In this document: positions 16,892 to 24,010 of the stretch, in pieces
Layout of the letters: each line of letters begins with the position of its first letter
How positions within the stretch are numbered: the stretch's first letter is position 1
DNA from: Bradyrhizobium sp. AUGA SZCCT0283
Lineage (GTDB): Bacteria; Pseudomonadota; Alphaproteobacteria; Rhizobiales; Xanthobacteraceae
Direction: 5' to 3'
DNA: 64,000 bases
NCBI RefSeq assembly: GCF_018130385.1
Contig: NZ_JAFCLU010000011.1
Location: 62,001-126,000, forward strand
Made by a program: the position numbers and the translations under genes
Notes under the pieces: model-generated
Databases searched by the model: none
What the model saw: the letters and a program-made list of their open reading frames with translations, nothing else
Told to the model about the DNA's origin: nothing

Positions 16892-17728
16892 ATGAATGAG
16901 GATCTGCTGGAAATGCCATTGGAAGAAGATATCGTCCGTGAAGACGACGCTGCGCCGGAAACCGTTCCGGTGCCGCGCTCGCTGGTGCCGCATCTGAGCG
17001 AGACCGCCATCCTGCTCGACATCGACGGCACGCTGCTCGATCTGATGCCGACGCCGCGCGAAGTCTGGGTGCCGCCGGGCCTGGTGAAGACCTTGAATCG
17101 CCTGCTGGTGCGAACCAACGGCGCGCTGGCGCTGGTCAGCGGCCGCTCGCTCAACGACATCGACCTGATTTTCGCGCCGGATCAATTCCCGGCCGTTGGC
17201 GGCCATGGCGCCGAGATGCGGATCGAGCCGGATAGCGAGTCAGTGGACGCCCATGCGCCGCCACTGGACAAGGAATTGAAGCGCCGGCTGGCCGCGATCG
17301 CAAAGCTCAGCCCGGGAATATTGCTGGAAGACAAGGGCTATTCGCTGGCGCTGCATTATCGCCTCGCGCCGCACGCCGAGAAGGCGATCTATGCCGCGGT
17401 GTCGCTGATCAGGGCCGATCTTCCCAATGCGCCGATCGAGGTGCTGCCGGGCAAATGCGTCTGCGAGATCAAGCATTCCGGATTCACCAAGGCGAGCGGC
17501 GTGCACGAGTTGATGAAACGCGAGCCGTTCAGGGGCCGCCGTCCGTTGTTCATCGGCGACGACGTCACCGACGAGACCGTGTTTGCGATCATGCCTGATC
17601 TCGATGGCCTTGCCTTCTCCGTCGGACGCCGCACCAAGGGCGTCGCCGGACATTTCGATGCACCGAGCGATGTCAGGGAATTCCTTACGCACCTGCTTGA
17701 TGACGAAAGGGACGCACCGCTGCCATAA
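16892..17728 (+). CDS. otsB: Trehalose-6-phosphate phosphatase
   Basis: 278-residue HAD-superfamily phosphatase that dephosphorylates trehalose 6-phosphate to trehalose. The nucleophile motif is LLDIDGTLLD with Asp43 and Asp45; motif II is SGRSL, and the acidic motif is FIGDDVTDE. The 30-residue N-terminal extension before the HAD core is acidic and poorly conserved. It begins six bases after the MFS stop codon and is followed 196 bases later by otsA, its pathway partner. Having otsB separated from otsA by its own stress promoter allows different synthesis rates for the two enzymes. Confidence 0.95.
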   Translation: MNEDLLEMPLEEDIVREDDAAPETVPVPRSLVPHLSETAILLDIDGTLLDLMPTPREVWVPPGLVKTLNRLLVRTNGALALVSGRSLNDIDLIFAPDQFPAVGGHGAEMRIEPDSESVDAHAPPLDKELKRRLAAIAKLSPGILLEDKGYSLALHYRLAPHAEKAIYAAVSLIRADLPNAPIEVLPGKCVCEIKHSGFTKASGVHELMKREPFRGRRPLFIGDDVTDETVFAIMPDLDGLAFSVGRRTKGVAGHFDAPSDVREFLTHLLDDERDAPLP

Positions 17729-17870
17729 TGTTTTTCGTCTCGACGGCTTTCGAACACAGATTCTCGCGCTTGATGCCGAGGTTCACGACAAAATTTATTT
17801 TTCGTGAGTTCCGGTGAGTTCCTCCGCGCCGCAGCCCGAATTTGGTTTCAATTCGTTGAAAGGGTGATCA

Positions 17871-17895
17871 GGAACCATATTGATGAACGGTTGTT
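17871..17895 (+). promoter_or_regulatory. EcfG-type stress promoter for otsA
   Basis: GGAAC at 17871-17875, 17 bases, GTT at 17893-17895, 30 bases before the otsA start codon. It exactly matches the alphaproteobacterial EcfG consensus. Trehalose synthesis is a known member of the general stress response in this class, so the context agrees. Confidence 0.75.
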
Positions 17896-17924
17896 AACGC
17901 GAGCCTATCAACGGGAGGGGACCT

Positions 17925-19385
17925 GTGAACCTCGTCGTCGTTTCTAACCGCGTTTCCCGCGGAAAACCCAGTGAACCCATGACGGGGGGACTCGCCGCGG
18001 CGTTATTGCCGATCGTCGAGAAGTCGGGCGCGATCTGGGTCGGTTCCAGCGGAAAGGTCCGCGACGGGAACTTGAAGGAACCATTTGCCGAAATCGAAGC
18101 ACTGGGTACCGGTGCGCTTGCGATGCTCGATCTGCCGGCCGCGCATTACGGCGGCTATTACGAGGGCTTTGCGAATTCCGCATTGTGGCCGGCGCTGCAT
18201 TCGCGCGCCGATCTGATCCGCGCCACGCAGGAGGACTATCTCAGCTATCGCGAAGTCAACGCCTTCATGGCGCGCGCGCTGCTGCGATTCCGAAAAACGG
18301 ATTCCGCGTTCTGGGTCCAGGATTACCATTTCCTCGCGCTCGGCGCCGAACTGCGCGATCTCGGCGTCACCGAGCCGATCGGCTTCTTCCTGCACACGCC
18401 GTGGCCGTCGCGCTCGGTGATATCAGGCGTGCCGCATCATCGCGAGCTGATCGAGGCGATGCTGGCCTATGATCTGATCGGCTTCCAGACCGATGAAGAT
18501 TGCGAGAATTTCCTGTCTTACGCGCAGTCCGACCTCGGCCTCGTCGTGCATGACGGCGTCGTCATTTCGCGCCACGGCCGGACGCGCGCCGCGGTATTTC
18601 CGATCGGCATCGATCCTCAGCAATTCGCCCAGCTGGCGGCGAAGGCATCGACCCATCCGGATGTGTCGCGGCTGCGGCGCAGCCTGAACGGCGAGAAGCT
18701 CGCGATCGGCGTCGACCGGCTGGATTATTCCAAGGGACTGATCAACCGCATCAAGGCGTTCGACCGGATGTGGACGCTGCATCCACAGCTTAAGCGCACC
18801 GCGTCGCTGCTGCAGATCGCGACGCCCTCGCGCGGAGCGATCGAAGCCTACGGCAATCTGCAGAGCGAGGTCGCCAGGCTCGTCAGCGACGTCAACGGCC
18901 TTCACGGTGAGGTCGACTGGACGCCGATCCGCTATCTCAACAAGGGCTACGGCCAGGCCGTGCTCGCGGGTCTCTATCGCACCGCGCAGGTCGGCGTGGT
19001 GACGCCGTTGCAGGACGGGATGAATCTCGTCGCCAAGGAATATGTCGCCGCGCAAAACCCGGTCGACCCCGGCGTGCTGGTGCTGTCGAAATTCGCCGGC
19101 GCCGCCAACGAGCTGGACACCGCCCTGCTGGTCAATCCGCACGATATCGACGCCATGGCGCGCACCATCGCGGTCGCGCTGTCGATGCCGCTGACCGAAC
19201 GGCGGATGCGCTGGGAGGCGATGATGGCCAAGCTGCGCAGCCACACGATCCAGCAATGGTTCGCCGACTTCACCGAAGCGCTGCACGAATGCCAGCTCGA
19301 CAGGGAAGCGCTGGCGCCTGTGATCGCCGAGCCCGTACTATGGCCGCTTCGCTCCGTCCCCAATGGCGGCGCGCGGTATCACTAG
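17925..19385 (+). CDS. otsA: Trehalose-6-phosphate synthase (UDP-forming)
   Basis: 486-residue GT20 glycosyltransferase that joins glucose from UDP-glucose to glucose 6-phosphate. N-terminal SNRVSRG and TGGLAAALLP form the donor loop; WVQDYHFLALG, FFLHTPWPS, GVDRLDYSKGL and the C-terminal DGMNLVAKEYVAAQ are all typical GT20 motifs. The GTG at 17925 is preceded by GGGAGGGGACCT. Together with otsB it makes trehalose, which protects against desiccation, salt and heat. An EcfG-type promoter lies immediately upstream. No terminator is obvious; a palindromic repeat follows the stop codon. Confidence 0.97.
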   Translation: MNLVVVSNRVSRGKPSEPMTGGLAAALLPIVEKSGAIWVGSSGKVRDGNLKEPFAEIEALGTGALAMLDLPAAHYGGYYEGFANSALWPALHSRADLIRATQEDYLSYREVNAFMARALLRFRKTDSAFWVQDYHFLALGAELRDLGVTEPIGFFLHTPWPSRSVISGVPHHRELIEAMLAYDLIGFQTDEDCENFLSYAQSDLGLVVHDGVVISRHGRTRAAVFPIGIDPQQFAQLAAKASTHPDVSRLRRSLNGEKLAIGVDRLDYSKGLINRIKAFDRMWTLHPQLKRTASLLQIATPSRGAIEAYGNLQSEVARLVSDVNGLHGEVDWTPIRYLNKGYGQAVLAGLYRTAQVGVVTPLQDGMNLVAKEYVAAQNPVDPGVLVLSKFAGAANELDTALLVNPHDIDAMARTIAVALSMPLTERRMRWEAMMAKLRSHTIQQWFADFTEALHECQLDREALAPVIAEPVLWPLRSVPNGGARYH

Positions 19386-19407
19386 CCTGGAAGCGGAACT
19401 TTCGACC

Positions 19408-19540
19408 TCATCCTGAGGAGCCGCGCATGCGGCGTCTTGAAGGATGAAGGCCCGGCTGTGGCCTCATGGTTCTCGCGGCCATGCGCAGCACCGTCCGGAG
19501 TCGCGCTGCGGCTCCTCCCCATGTGGTTTGAGATAATGGA
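19408..19540. repeat. Dispersed palindromic element (CCTCATCCTGAGGAGC type)
   Basis: Begins ACCTCATCCTGAGGAGCCGCGCATGCGGCGTC and continues with GGCCTCATGGTTCTCGCGGCCATGCGCAGCA and GAGTCGCGCTGCGGCTCCTC, giving several short stems. It is a familiar rhizobial intergenic repeat type. It fills the gap between otsA and the convergent secreted-protein gene. Confidence 0.65.
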
Positions 19541-19564
19541 GCCGCCGACCTTAAGCGATCGCGC

Positions 19565-19915
19565 CTAATAGCAATACGACACGCCATCCAGCACCGGGCA
19601 GCGCGCCTTGTTCGGCGCGCTCGGATTTTCCATCGGTACCATGCCCTTGCCTGAGCCCGAGCCGGCGAACACGCCGGGGCCGATCACGACGGACGACTTG
19701 TTGCCGATGATGACGCTCGGATGCGGCGAGACCAGGTTCGATCGCGAGCCGTCCGCCCAGATGATGGATTCACCGGCGAAAATCCCGCGCCGGCCGTCGT
19801 CGCAGCTCACGTCCACCCCTTGCCGGGTGCAGGACTGCGCCATCGCGGGGTTGGCTGCGCCTAACGCCAGCGCCGATGCCAGGATGGCGAATTGAAGCGC
19901 CCGCGTGATCATCAT
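19565..19915 (-). CDS. Small secreted protein of unknown function
   Basis: 116-residue protein with a clear Sec signal peptide (ALQFAILASALALGAANPAMAQ, cleavage after AMAQ) leaving about 93 mature residues. Four cysteines in two groups (SCTRQGVDVSCDD near the N-terminus, ARCPVLDGVSYCY at the C-terminus) suggest periplasmic disulfides. The start is one of two adjacent ATGs (19915 or 19912) served by GGAGGAC. I recognise no domain. It looks like one of the lineage-restricted periplasmic proteins common in Bradyrhizobium. Confidence 0.78.
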   Translation of the reverse strand: MMITRALQFAILASALALGAANPAMAQSCTRQGVDVSCDDGRRGIFAGESIIWADGSRSNLVSPHPSVIIGNKSSVVIGPGVFAGSGSGKGMVPMENPSAPNKARCPVLDGVSYCY

Positions 19916-20113
19916 GCCGTCCTCCACCGATAGGGTTGCCACTTATCGTCGTCGATCGTGGCCGGATTCCGGTTCAAGGCCCGACAGAGCGCCAGTCATC
20001 CGGCGTCGAGGTGACAAAAATTACCAAATAAATTCAACGAATTGGGGAAATTTTGGCGGCCGCGCCCGGCGTCCCTTGCAAAATCAGTCCTGCCCCTTCA
20101 AGAGAGGGCCTCC

Positions 20114-20203
20114 GGAGAGATGGCCGAGTGGCTTAAGGCGCACGCTTGGAAAGCGTGTGTGCGGGAAACCGTACCGTGGGTTCGAATCCCACTCTCTCCG
20201 CCA
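20114..20203 (+). tRNA. tRNA-Ser (anticodon GGA)
   Basis: Full class II tRNA cloverleaf. The acceptor stem is GGAGAGA / TCTCTCC with G73, the D arm starts GGCCGAGTGGCTTAAGGC, the anticodon stem is CACGC / GCGTG around loop TTGGAAA giving anticodon GGA, a long variable arm follows, and the T arm is GTGGGTTCGAATCCCAC. The 3' CCA (20201-20203) is encoded. It would read UCC and UCU. No integrase or duplicated 3' end is present nearby, so it is not serving as an occupied attachment site within this window. Confidence 0.97.
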
Positions 20204-20205
20204 CC

Positions 20206-21117
20206 TTATTCCTCATCCGCGTCTGGCGTCTTCCTCAGCATGAAATGTCCGAACGCCGAAGCGATCGGTTTGGCCGGGTTGTCCTGCCATGCCTGCGCTT
20301 CGAAGGCGACGACGCGGCGGCCCTGCTTCACGATCGAAACCCTGGCGTAGCTGTCCAGCGCGCGGCCGGAGCGCAGGTAATTGATGGTCAGACCGATCGG
20401 CTTGGGCGGTGCCAGTGCGCCGAGCTCGCGCGTCACACCCACAATCGCGGTTGTTTCCAGAAAGGCGCCGGTCATGCCGCCGTGGATGGCGGGCAGCATC
20501 GGATTGCCGATGATCTTTGGCGAGAACGGCATGACAAGCGTGTCGTCCTCGCCGATGCGGATACCAAGACAACGCGCGAAGGGGCTGTTGGCAAATGGGC
20601 TTGTCGGATCCTCCGGGGCTTCGAGCGCCGGAGGCGGGCCATCGTGTACCCGCTCGTCGGTCAGCATGTTGGTCCGGTTCGCGCCAACCATGAAGCAGGC
20701 GGTCGCCGTGGCGACCGGATCATCCTCGGATTCCTGGTAGGCGGCGGAGCGTACGAAGGCGATCGAGCGGGTGACGCGATAGCAGAGCGAATGCGCCTTG
20801 ATGTCGAGGCCCGGCGTGGCGGGTTTCTGATAGTCGATGCGCAGGTCGAGGGTGGCAATCGATCGCGTCCCATCGAGGGCGAGCTGGACGGCCATGCCGC
20901 AGCTTTCGTCGAGCATGGCGGTGACAACGCCGCCGTGAAGAACGCCTGTCTCGGTGTCACCGACGAAGACGGGACGGTAGGGCAGGCTCGACCAGGCCTC
21001 GCCAGGCGCGGCGCGGTCGAGCCGAAGTCCGCTGATGTATCCATAGACAGAACGGCGCGCTTCGATGGCCTTGGCAAGCTGGTCAAACGGCAGGGGCGCA
21101 TTCAATGATTTGGTCAT
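20206..21117 (-). CDS. Double-hotdog acyl-CoA thioesterase (PaaI-like)
   Basis: 303-residue protein made of two hotdog domains in tandem. Each half has the PaaI-type active-site helix: VLHGGVVTAMLDESCGMAV near residues 58-77 and AIHGGMTGAFLETTAIVGV near residue 205. Each is followed by the strand pattern of thioesterases (TLDLRIDYQKPA and GLTINYLRSG). Hydrolysis of an acyl-CoA to acid and CoA is expected. The duplicated architecture is like a fused homodimer. The stop codon lies two bases from the encoded CCA of tRNA-Ser on the opposite strand, so the two transcripts converge. The acyl substrate cannot be inferred. Confidence 0.9.
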   Translation of the reverse strand: MTKSLNAPLPFDQLAKAIEARRSVYGYISGLRLDRAAPGEAWSSLPYRPVFVGDTETGVLHGGVVTAMLDESCGMAVQLALDGTRSIATLDLRIDYQKPATPGLDIKAHSLCYRVTRSIAFVRSAAYQESEDDPVATATACFMVGANRTNMLTDERVHDGPPPALEAPEDPTSPFANSPFARCLGIRIGEDDTLVMPFSPKIIGNPMLPAIHGGMTGAFLETTAIVGVTRELGALAPPKPIGLTINYLRSGRALDSYARVSIVKQGRRVVAFEAQAWQDNPAKPIASAFGHFMLRKTPDADEE

Positions 21118-21228
21118 GCAGACGTTCTAGACCAACGTCGTGGGGTGGGCAAAGGCGGCCGCGCGGACGGGGACGGCCCATGGCGGGCTCGTTTCGCGGC
21201 TGTCGGCGAGTTGCCCTCTATCGCTGCT

Positions 21229-21867
21229 CTACCGCGCCTGTTGAACGGCCATGTCGTACGCGTCGATCGTCGCCTTGGCGCGAACAGCTACTTCCGCCGC
21301 CGTCATGCCGGGTTTGTAGAGGCTGCTGCCGAGGCCGAACGCAACAATGCCGGCCCGCGTGTAGTCCGCGAAGTTTTGGTCGGAGACGCCACCCACGGCG
21401 GCGATCATCAGGTCTGCGGGAAGCACGGCGCGAATGGCGGTGATCCCCGCGGCTCCAAGCACGCTCGCCGGAAAGAATTTGAGGCTGGAGGCTCCCGCCT
21501 TGGCTGCGAGCAGCGCCTCCGTCGAGGTAAAGACGCCGGGCATCGTGACCATGCCGCGCGCCCGGGCGCCGGCGATGATTTCGGGATCGACGTTGGGGGT
21601 TACCAGGAGCCGGCCGCCAACATCATGGAGCCGCTCGACGGCTTCCAGCGTCAGGACGGTGCCGGCACCGACCAGGATCCCGGCGGGGGCCTTCTTGACG
21701 GCGATCTCGATGGAGCGAAACGGATCCGGCGAGTTGAGCGGGATCTCGATCGCCGTCATGCCGTTGTCGATCAGCACGCCGACGATATCTTCCGTTTCCT
21801 CGGGCCTCACGCCGCGCAGGATCGCAACCAGCGGACGCTTCATCGGGGGAAATGGGACAACGCTCAT
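21229..21867 (-). CDS. dgoA: 2-dehydro-3-deoxy-6-phosphogalactonate aldolase
   Basis: 212-residue class I aldolase of the KDPG/KDPGal family, splitting 2-keto-3-deoxy-6-phosphogalactonate into pyruvate and glyceraldehyde 3-phosphate. The catalytic Glu41 is in AIEIPLNSP and the Schiff-base Lys130 in SSLKFFPAS; VGAGTVL and GGV are the phosphate/pyruvate loops. The IPLNSPDP form of the first motif favours KDPGal over KDPG aldolase, and the partner dgoK gene 11 bases upstream confirms it. A second in-frame ATG (21843) would remove eight residues. The pair is the final part of the De Ley-Doudoroff galactonate/galactose pathway; the dehydratase is not in this window. Confidence 0.94.
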   Translation of the reverse strand: MSVVPFPPMKRPLVAILRGVRPEETEDIVGVLIDNGMTAIEIPLNSPDPFRSIEIAVKKAPAGILVGAGTVLTLEAVERLHDVGGRLLVTPNVDPEIIAGARARGMVTMPGVFTSTEALLAAKAGASSLKFFPASVLGAAGITAIRAVLPADLMIAAVGGVSDQNFADYTRAGIVAFGLGSSLYKPGMTAAEVAVRAKATIDAYDMAVQQAR

Positions 21868-21878
21868 CCGTCTATCCT

Positions 21879-22793
21879 TTATACGTTCCAGATCGATTCA
21901 GCGGCCATCGAAAGGCCGCGACGGACCGCATCCTCGGCGCCGATTGATCGGACGGGAACGGAAACCGTTTCAAACGCCAACTGGTAAAGCATCTGGAGCC
22001 GCCCTGACGCTATCAATGTGATGCCGGTGCTGGGTAGTTCTCCGGCGAGCCCCGCCGCCAGTTCGAGACCAATCAGGGTGCCGGATATTTTTTCGCGGGC
22101 CGAGGCTGGCTTGCCGCCATAGAGGAGCTGACCCGATCGCACCTGGAACAGCAGATTGGCGGCGAACGCAGGCGTCTCGAACGCAGCAATGACCGCCGAT
22201 TTGAACGCGTCGATGTCGTCCGCCTCATCGGCGCCGGTCACCGCGTACGACAAGATCGTCTCGCGCGACACCACATCGAACAGCTCTCCCGTCATGAACG
22301 TGGCGAAGCGCTCGACGGTCCCGCCACTCGTCCTGACCCACTTCGAATGGGTCCCCGGCAGGCAGACGACCGCATCGTCCGCCGCGTCCACGCCCAGCGC
22401 ACCGAGCAACTGAGTTTCCTCGCCCCGCATGACATCCGGCGCCTTGGGGTCGCGTTGCGCGATTCCCGGGAGGATCCGAATGTCACTGTCCTGCCCCGGC
22501 ACCGGGACGGCCTGCTTCAGGATCGATGCGAGCCGCGCCGGCGTGTCGACATATCCGGCTTCAACCCACCCCTGTCGGGCGCCGGCCATGCCGCAGACGA
22601 CAACGGGCAGCCCAGGCGCGGCGCCGACGGCTTCCAGATGCGATTGCAGCACAGGCGCAAAGCCGAGCTTGCCTGCCGCCATCATGCCCTCGTGGCTGCG
22701 CCGTTCCCCCAGGACGTTGCCGGCCCGATCGACGAGCCAAAGCCGAAAACTGCTCGTGCCCCAATCGACCGCGACATATGCAGCCTGGCTCAT
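21879..22793 (-). CDS. dgoK: 2-dehydro-3-deoxygalactonokinase
   Basis: 304-residue sugar-acid kinase that phosphorylates 2-keto-3-deoxygalactonate. Family marks: AVDWGTSSFRLWLVD for the N-terminal phosphate loop, GMAGARQGW, LPGTHSKWV for the second phosphate-binding region, FMTGELFDVV, and GLELAAGL near the C-terminus. The ATG at 22793, preceded by GGAG, starts exactly at the conserved core; the open frame continues 36 codons upstream without support. It is transcribed before dgoA in the same minus-strand operon and is divergent from a Bug-type binding protein 179 bases away, perhaps the uptake component for a related acid. Confidence 0.94.
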   Translation of the reverse strand: MSQAAYVAVDWGTSSFRLWLVDRAGNVLGERRSHEGMMAAGKLGFAPVLQSHLEAVGAAPGLPVVVCGMAGARQGWVEAGYVDTPARLASILKQAVPVPGQDSDIRILPGIAQRDPKAPDVMRGEETQLLGALGVDAADDAVVCLPGTHSKWVRTSGGTVERFATFMTGELFDVVSRETILSYAVTGADEADDIDAFKSAVIAAFETPAFAANLLFQVRSGQLLYGGKPASAREKISGTLIGLELAAGLAGELPSTGITLIASGRLQMLYQLAFETVSVPVRSIGAEDAVRRGLSMAAESIWNV

Positions 22794-22972
22794 TTCAACT
22801 CCGTCCCCGATGCTATCCGCGCCCCAAGGACATGGTATCACGCCGGTCTGCCGGCGAGCTACGCTCGCTTTGTAATTGATTTGCGCGAGCGCAATCAGCA
22901 TGATCCGAAGTCATACGTCCGCAACAATGCGGCATAACAACAAAAACAAAGACCTTGGAGGACGCCATCGTG

Positions 22973-23962
22973 ATGAATCTCCCTTCCAGAAGCGCCCTCA
23001 TGGGCCTCGGTCTCCTGATCGCCGCGCTTTCGCCGCAGGCCCATGCGCAATCGACCCCGAAGACCGTGACGCTGGTGGTGCCCTTTGCGGCCGGCGGTGG
23101 TACGGATACCGTCGCTCGCCTCATCGGCGAGCGTATGGCGCGCACGCTCGGCCAGACCGTCATCATCGAGAACGTGGTCGGAGGCGGCAGCACGCTGGCC
23201 AATGATCGTGTTGCCCGATCGGCGCCTGACGGTTCGACAATCCTGATCAATCACGTCGCGCTGCTCGCGGCGCCCAGCCTGTTCACCAACCTGCGGTATG
23301 ATACCAAAACGGCGTTCGAGCCGGTCGGCCTCGTCAACAATGCGCCGATGGTCCTGATTGGCCGCAAGTCGATCCCCGGCGAGGGACCGAAGGACCATGT
23401 GGCCTGGATCAAGGCGCAGGGCGACAAGGCGAACTTCGCGCATGGTGGTCTCGGGACAAACAGTCATTTGTGCGCGGTGATGATGGGCAATGTGCTCGGC
23501 TTCAAACCGACGGTCGTGGCTTATCGCGGATCAGCCCCCGCAATCGGCGATCTGCTGGCGGGGCAGATCGATCTGCTGTGGGATCAGGTGACCAACGCAC
23601 TGCCGCAGATTCAGGCCGGAACACTGCACGGCATCGCCATTACGTCGCCACAACGTCTCGAGCAGTTGAAGGACGTGCCGACCACCGCCGAGCTCGGCAT
23701 GCCCGAAGTCAGCTACTCGATGTGGCATGGGCTCTACGTGGCGAAGGGCACGCCCAGGGAAACCATCAATGCGCTGAATTCGGCGCTCCGCGTGGCGCTG
23801 TCCGAGCCAGAGCTCCTGGAGAAGATGAAGCAGCTCGGAACCCTGCCATTCCCCGACAACGAGTTGACGCCTGAGGCGCATGTGCGCCTGTTCGCCGCCG
23901 ACCTGCCACGCGTGGCAAAGCTGATTGAAAGCTCGGGGATCAAGGCGAGCGAAGCGAAGTAA
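22973..23962 (+). CDS. Bug/TctC-family tripartite tricarboxylate transporter binding protein
   Basis: 329-residue periplasmic solute receptor. The signal peptide ends about AHAQ, followed by the Bug core: VTLVVPFAAGGGTDTVARLIGERM, VIIENVVGGG, ANDRVARSAPDGST, and later YRGSAPAIGDLLAGQIDLLWDQ. ATG at 22973 and GTG at 22970 both lie behind GGAGG; the earlier TTG at 22955 is unlikely. No tctA/tctB membrane genes are adjacent, so it is an orphan receptor, as is common in this family. Its ligand is presumably a carboxylate, perhaps linked to the divergent dgo genes. Its last 21 codons recur as an isolated fragment at 26837-26902, evidence for an ancestral duplication. Confidence 0.92.
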   Translation: MNLPSRSALMGLGLLIAALSPQAHAQSTPKTVTLVVPFAAGGGTDTVARLIGERMARTLGQTVIIENVVGGGSTLANDRVARSAPDGSTILINHVALLAAPSLFTNLRYDTKTAFEPVGLVNNAPMVLIGRKSIPGEGPKDHVAWIKAQGDKANFAHGGLGTNSHLCAVMMGNVLGFKPTVVAYRGSAPAIGDLLAGQIDLLWDQVTNALPQIQAGTLHGIAITSPQRLEQLKDVPTTAELGMPEVSYSMWHGLYVAKGTPRETINALNSALRVALSEPELLEKMKQLGTLPFPDNELTPEAHVRLFAADLPRVAKLIESSGIKASEAK

Positions 23963-24010
23963 GACGCTTCGCGACGCGGGAATGGCCGGGCTGAAATCGG
24001 CGCAGCTCCA

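Noticed and set aside
20114..20203. tRNA-Ser as an integration site for a genomic island
   Set aside because: No integrase gene and no duplicated tRNA 3' end were seen in the neighbouring DNA.
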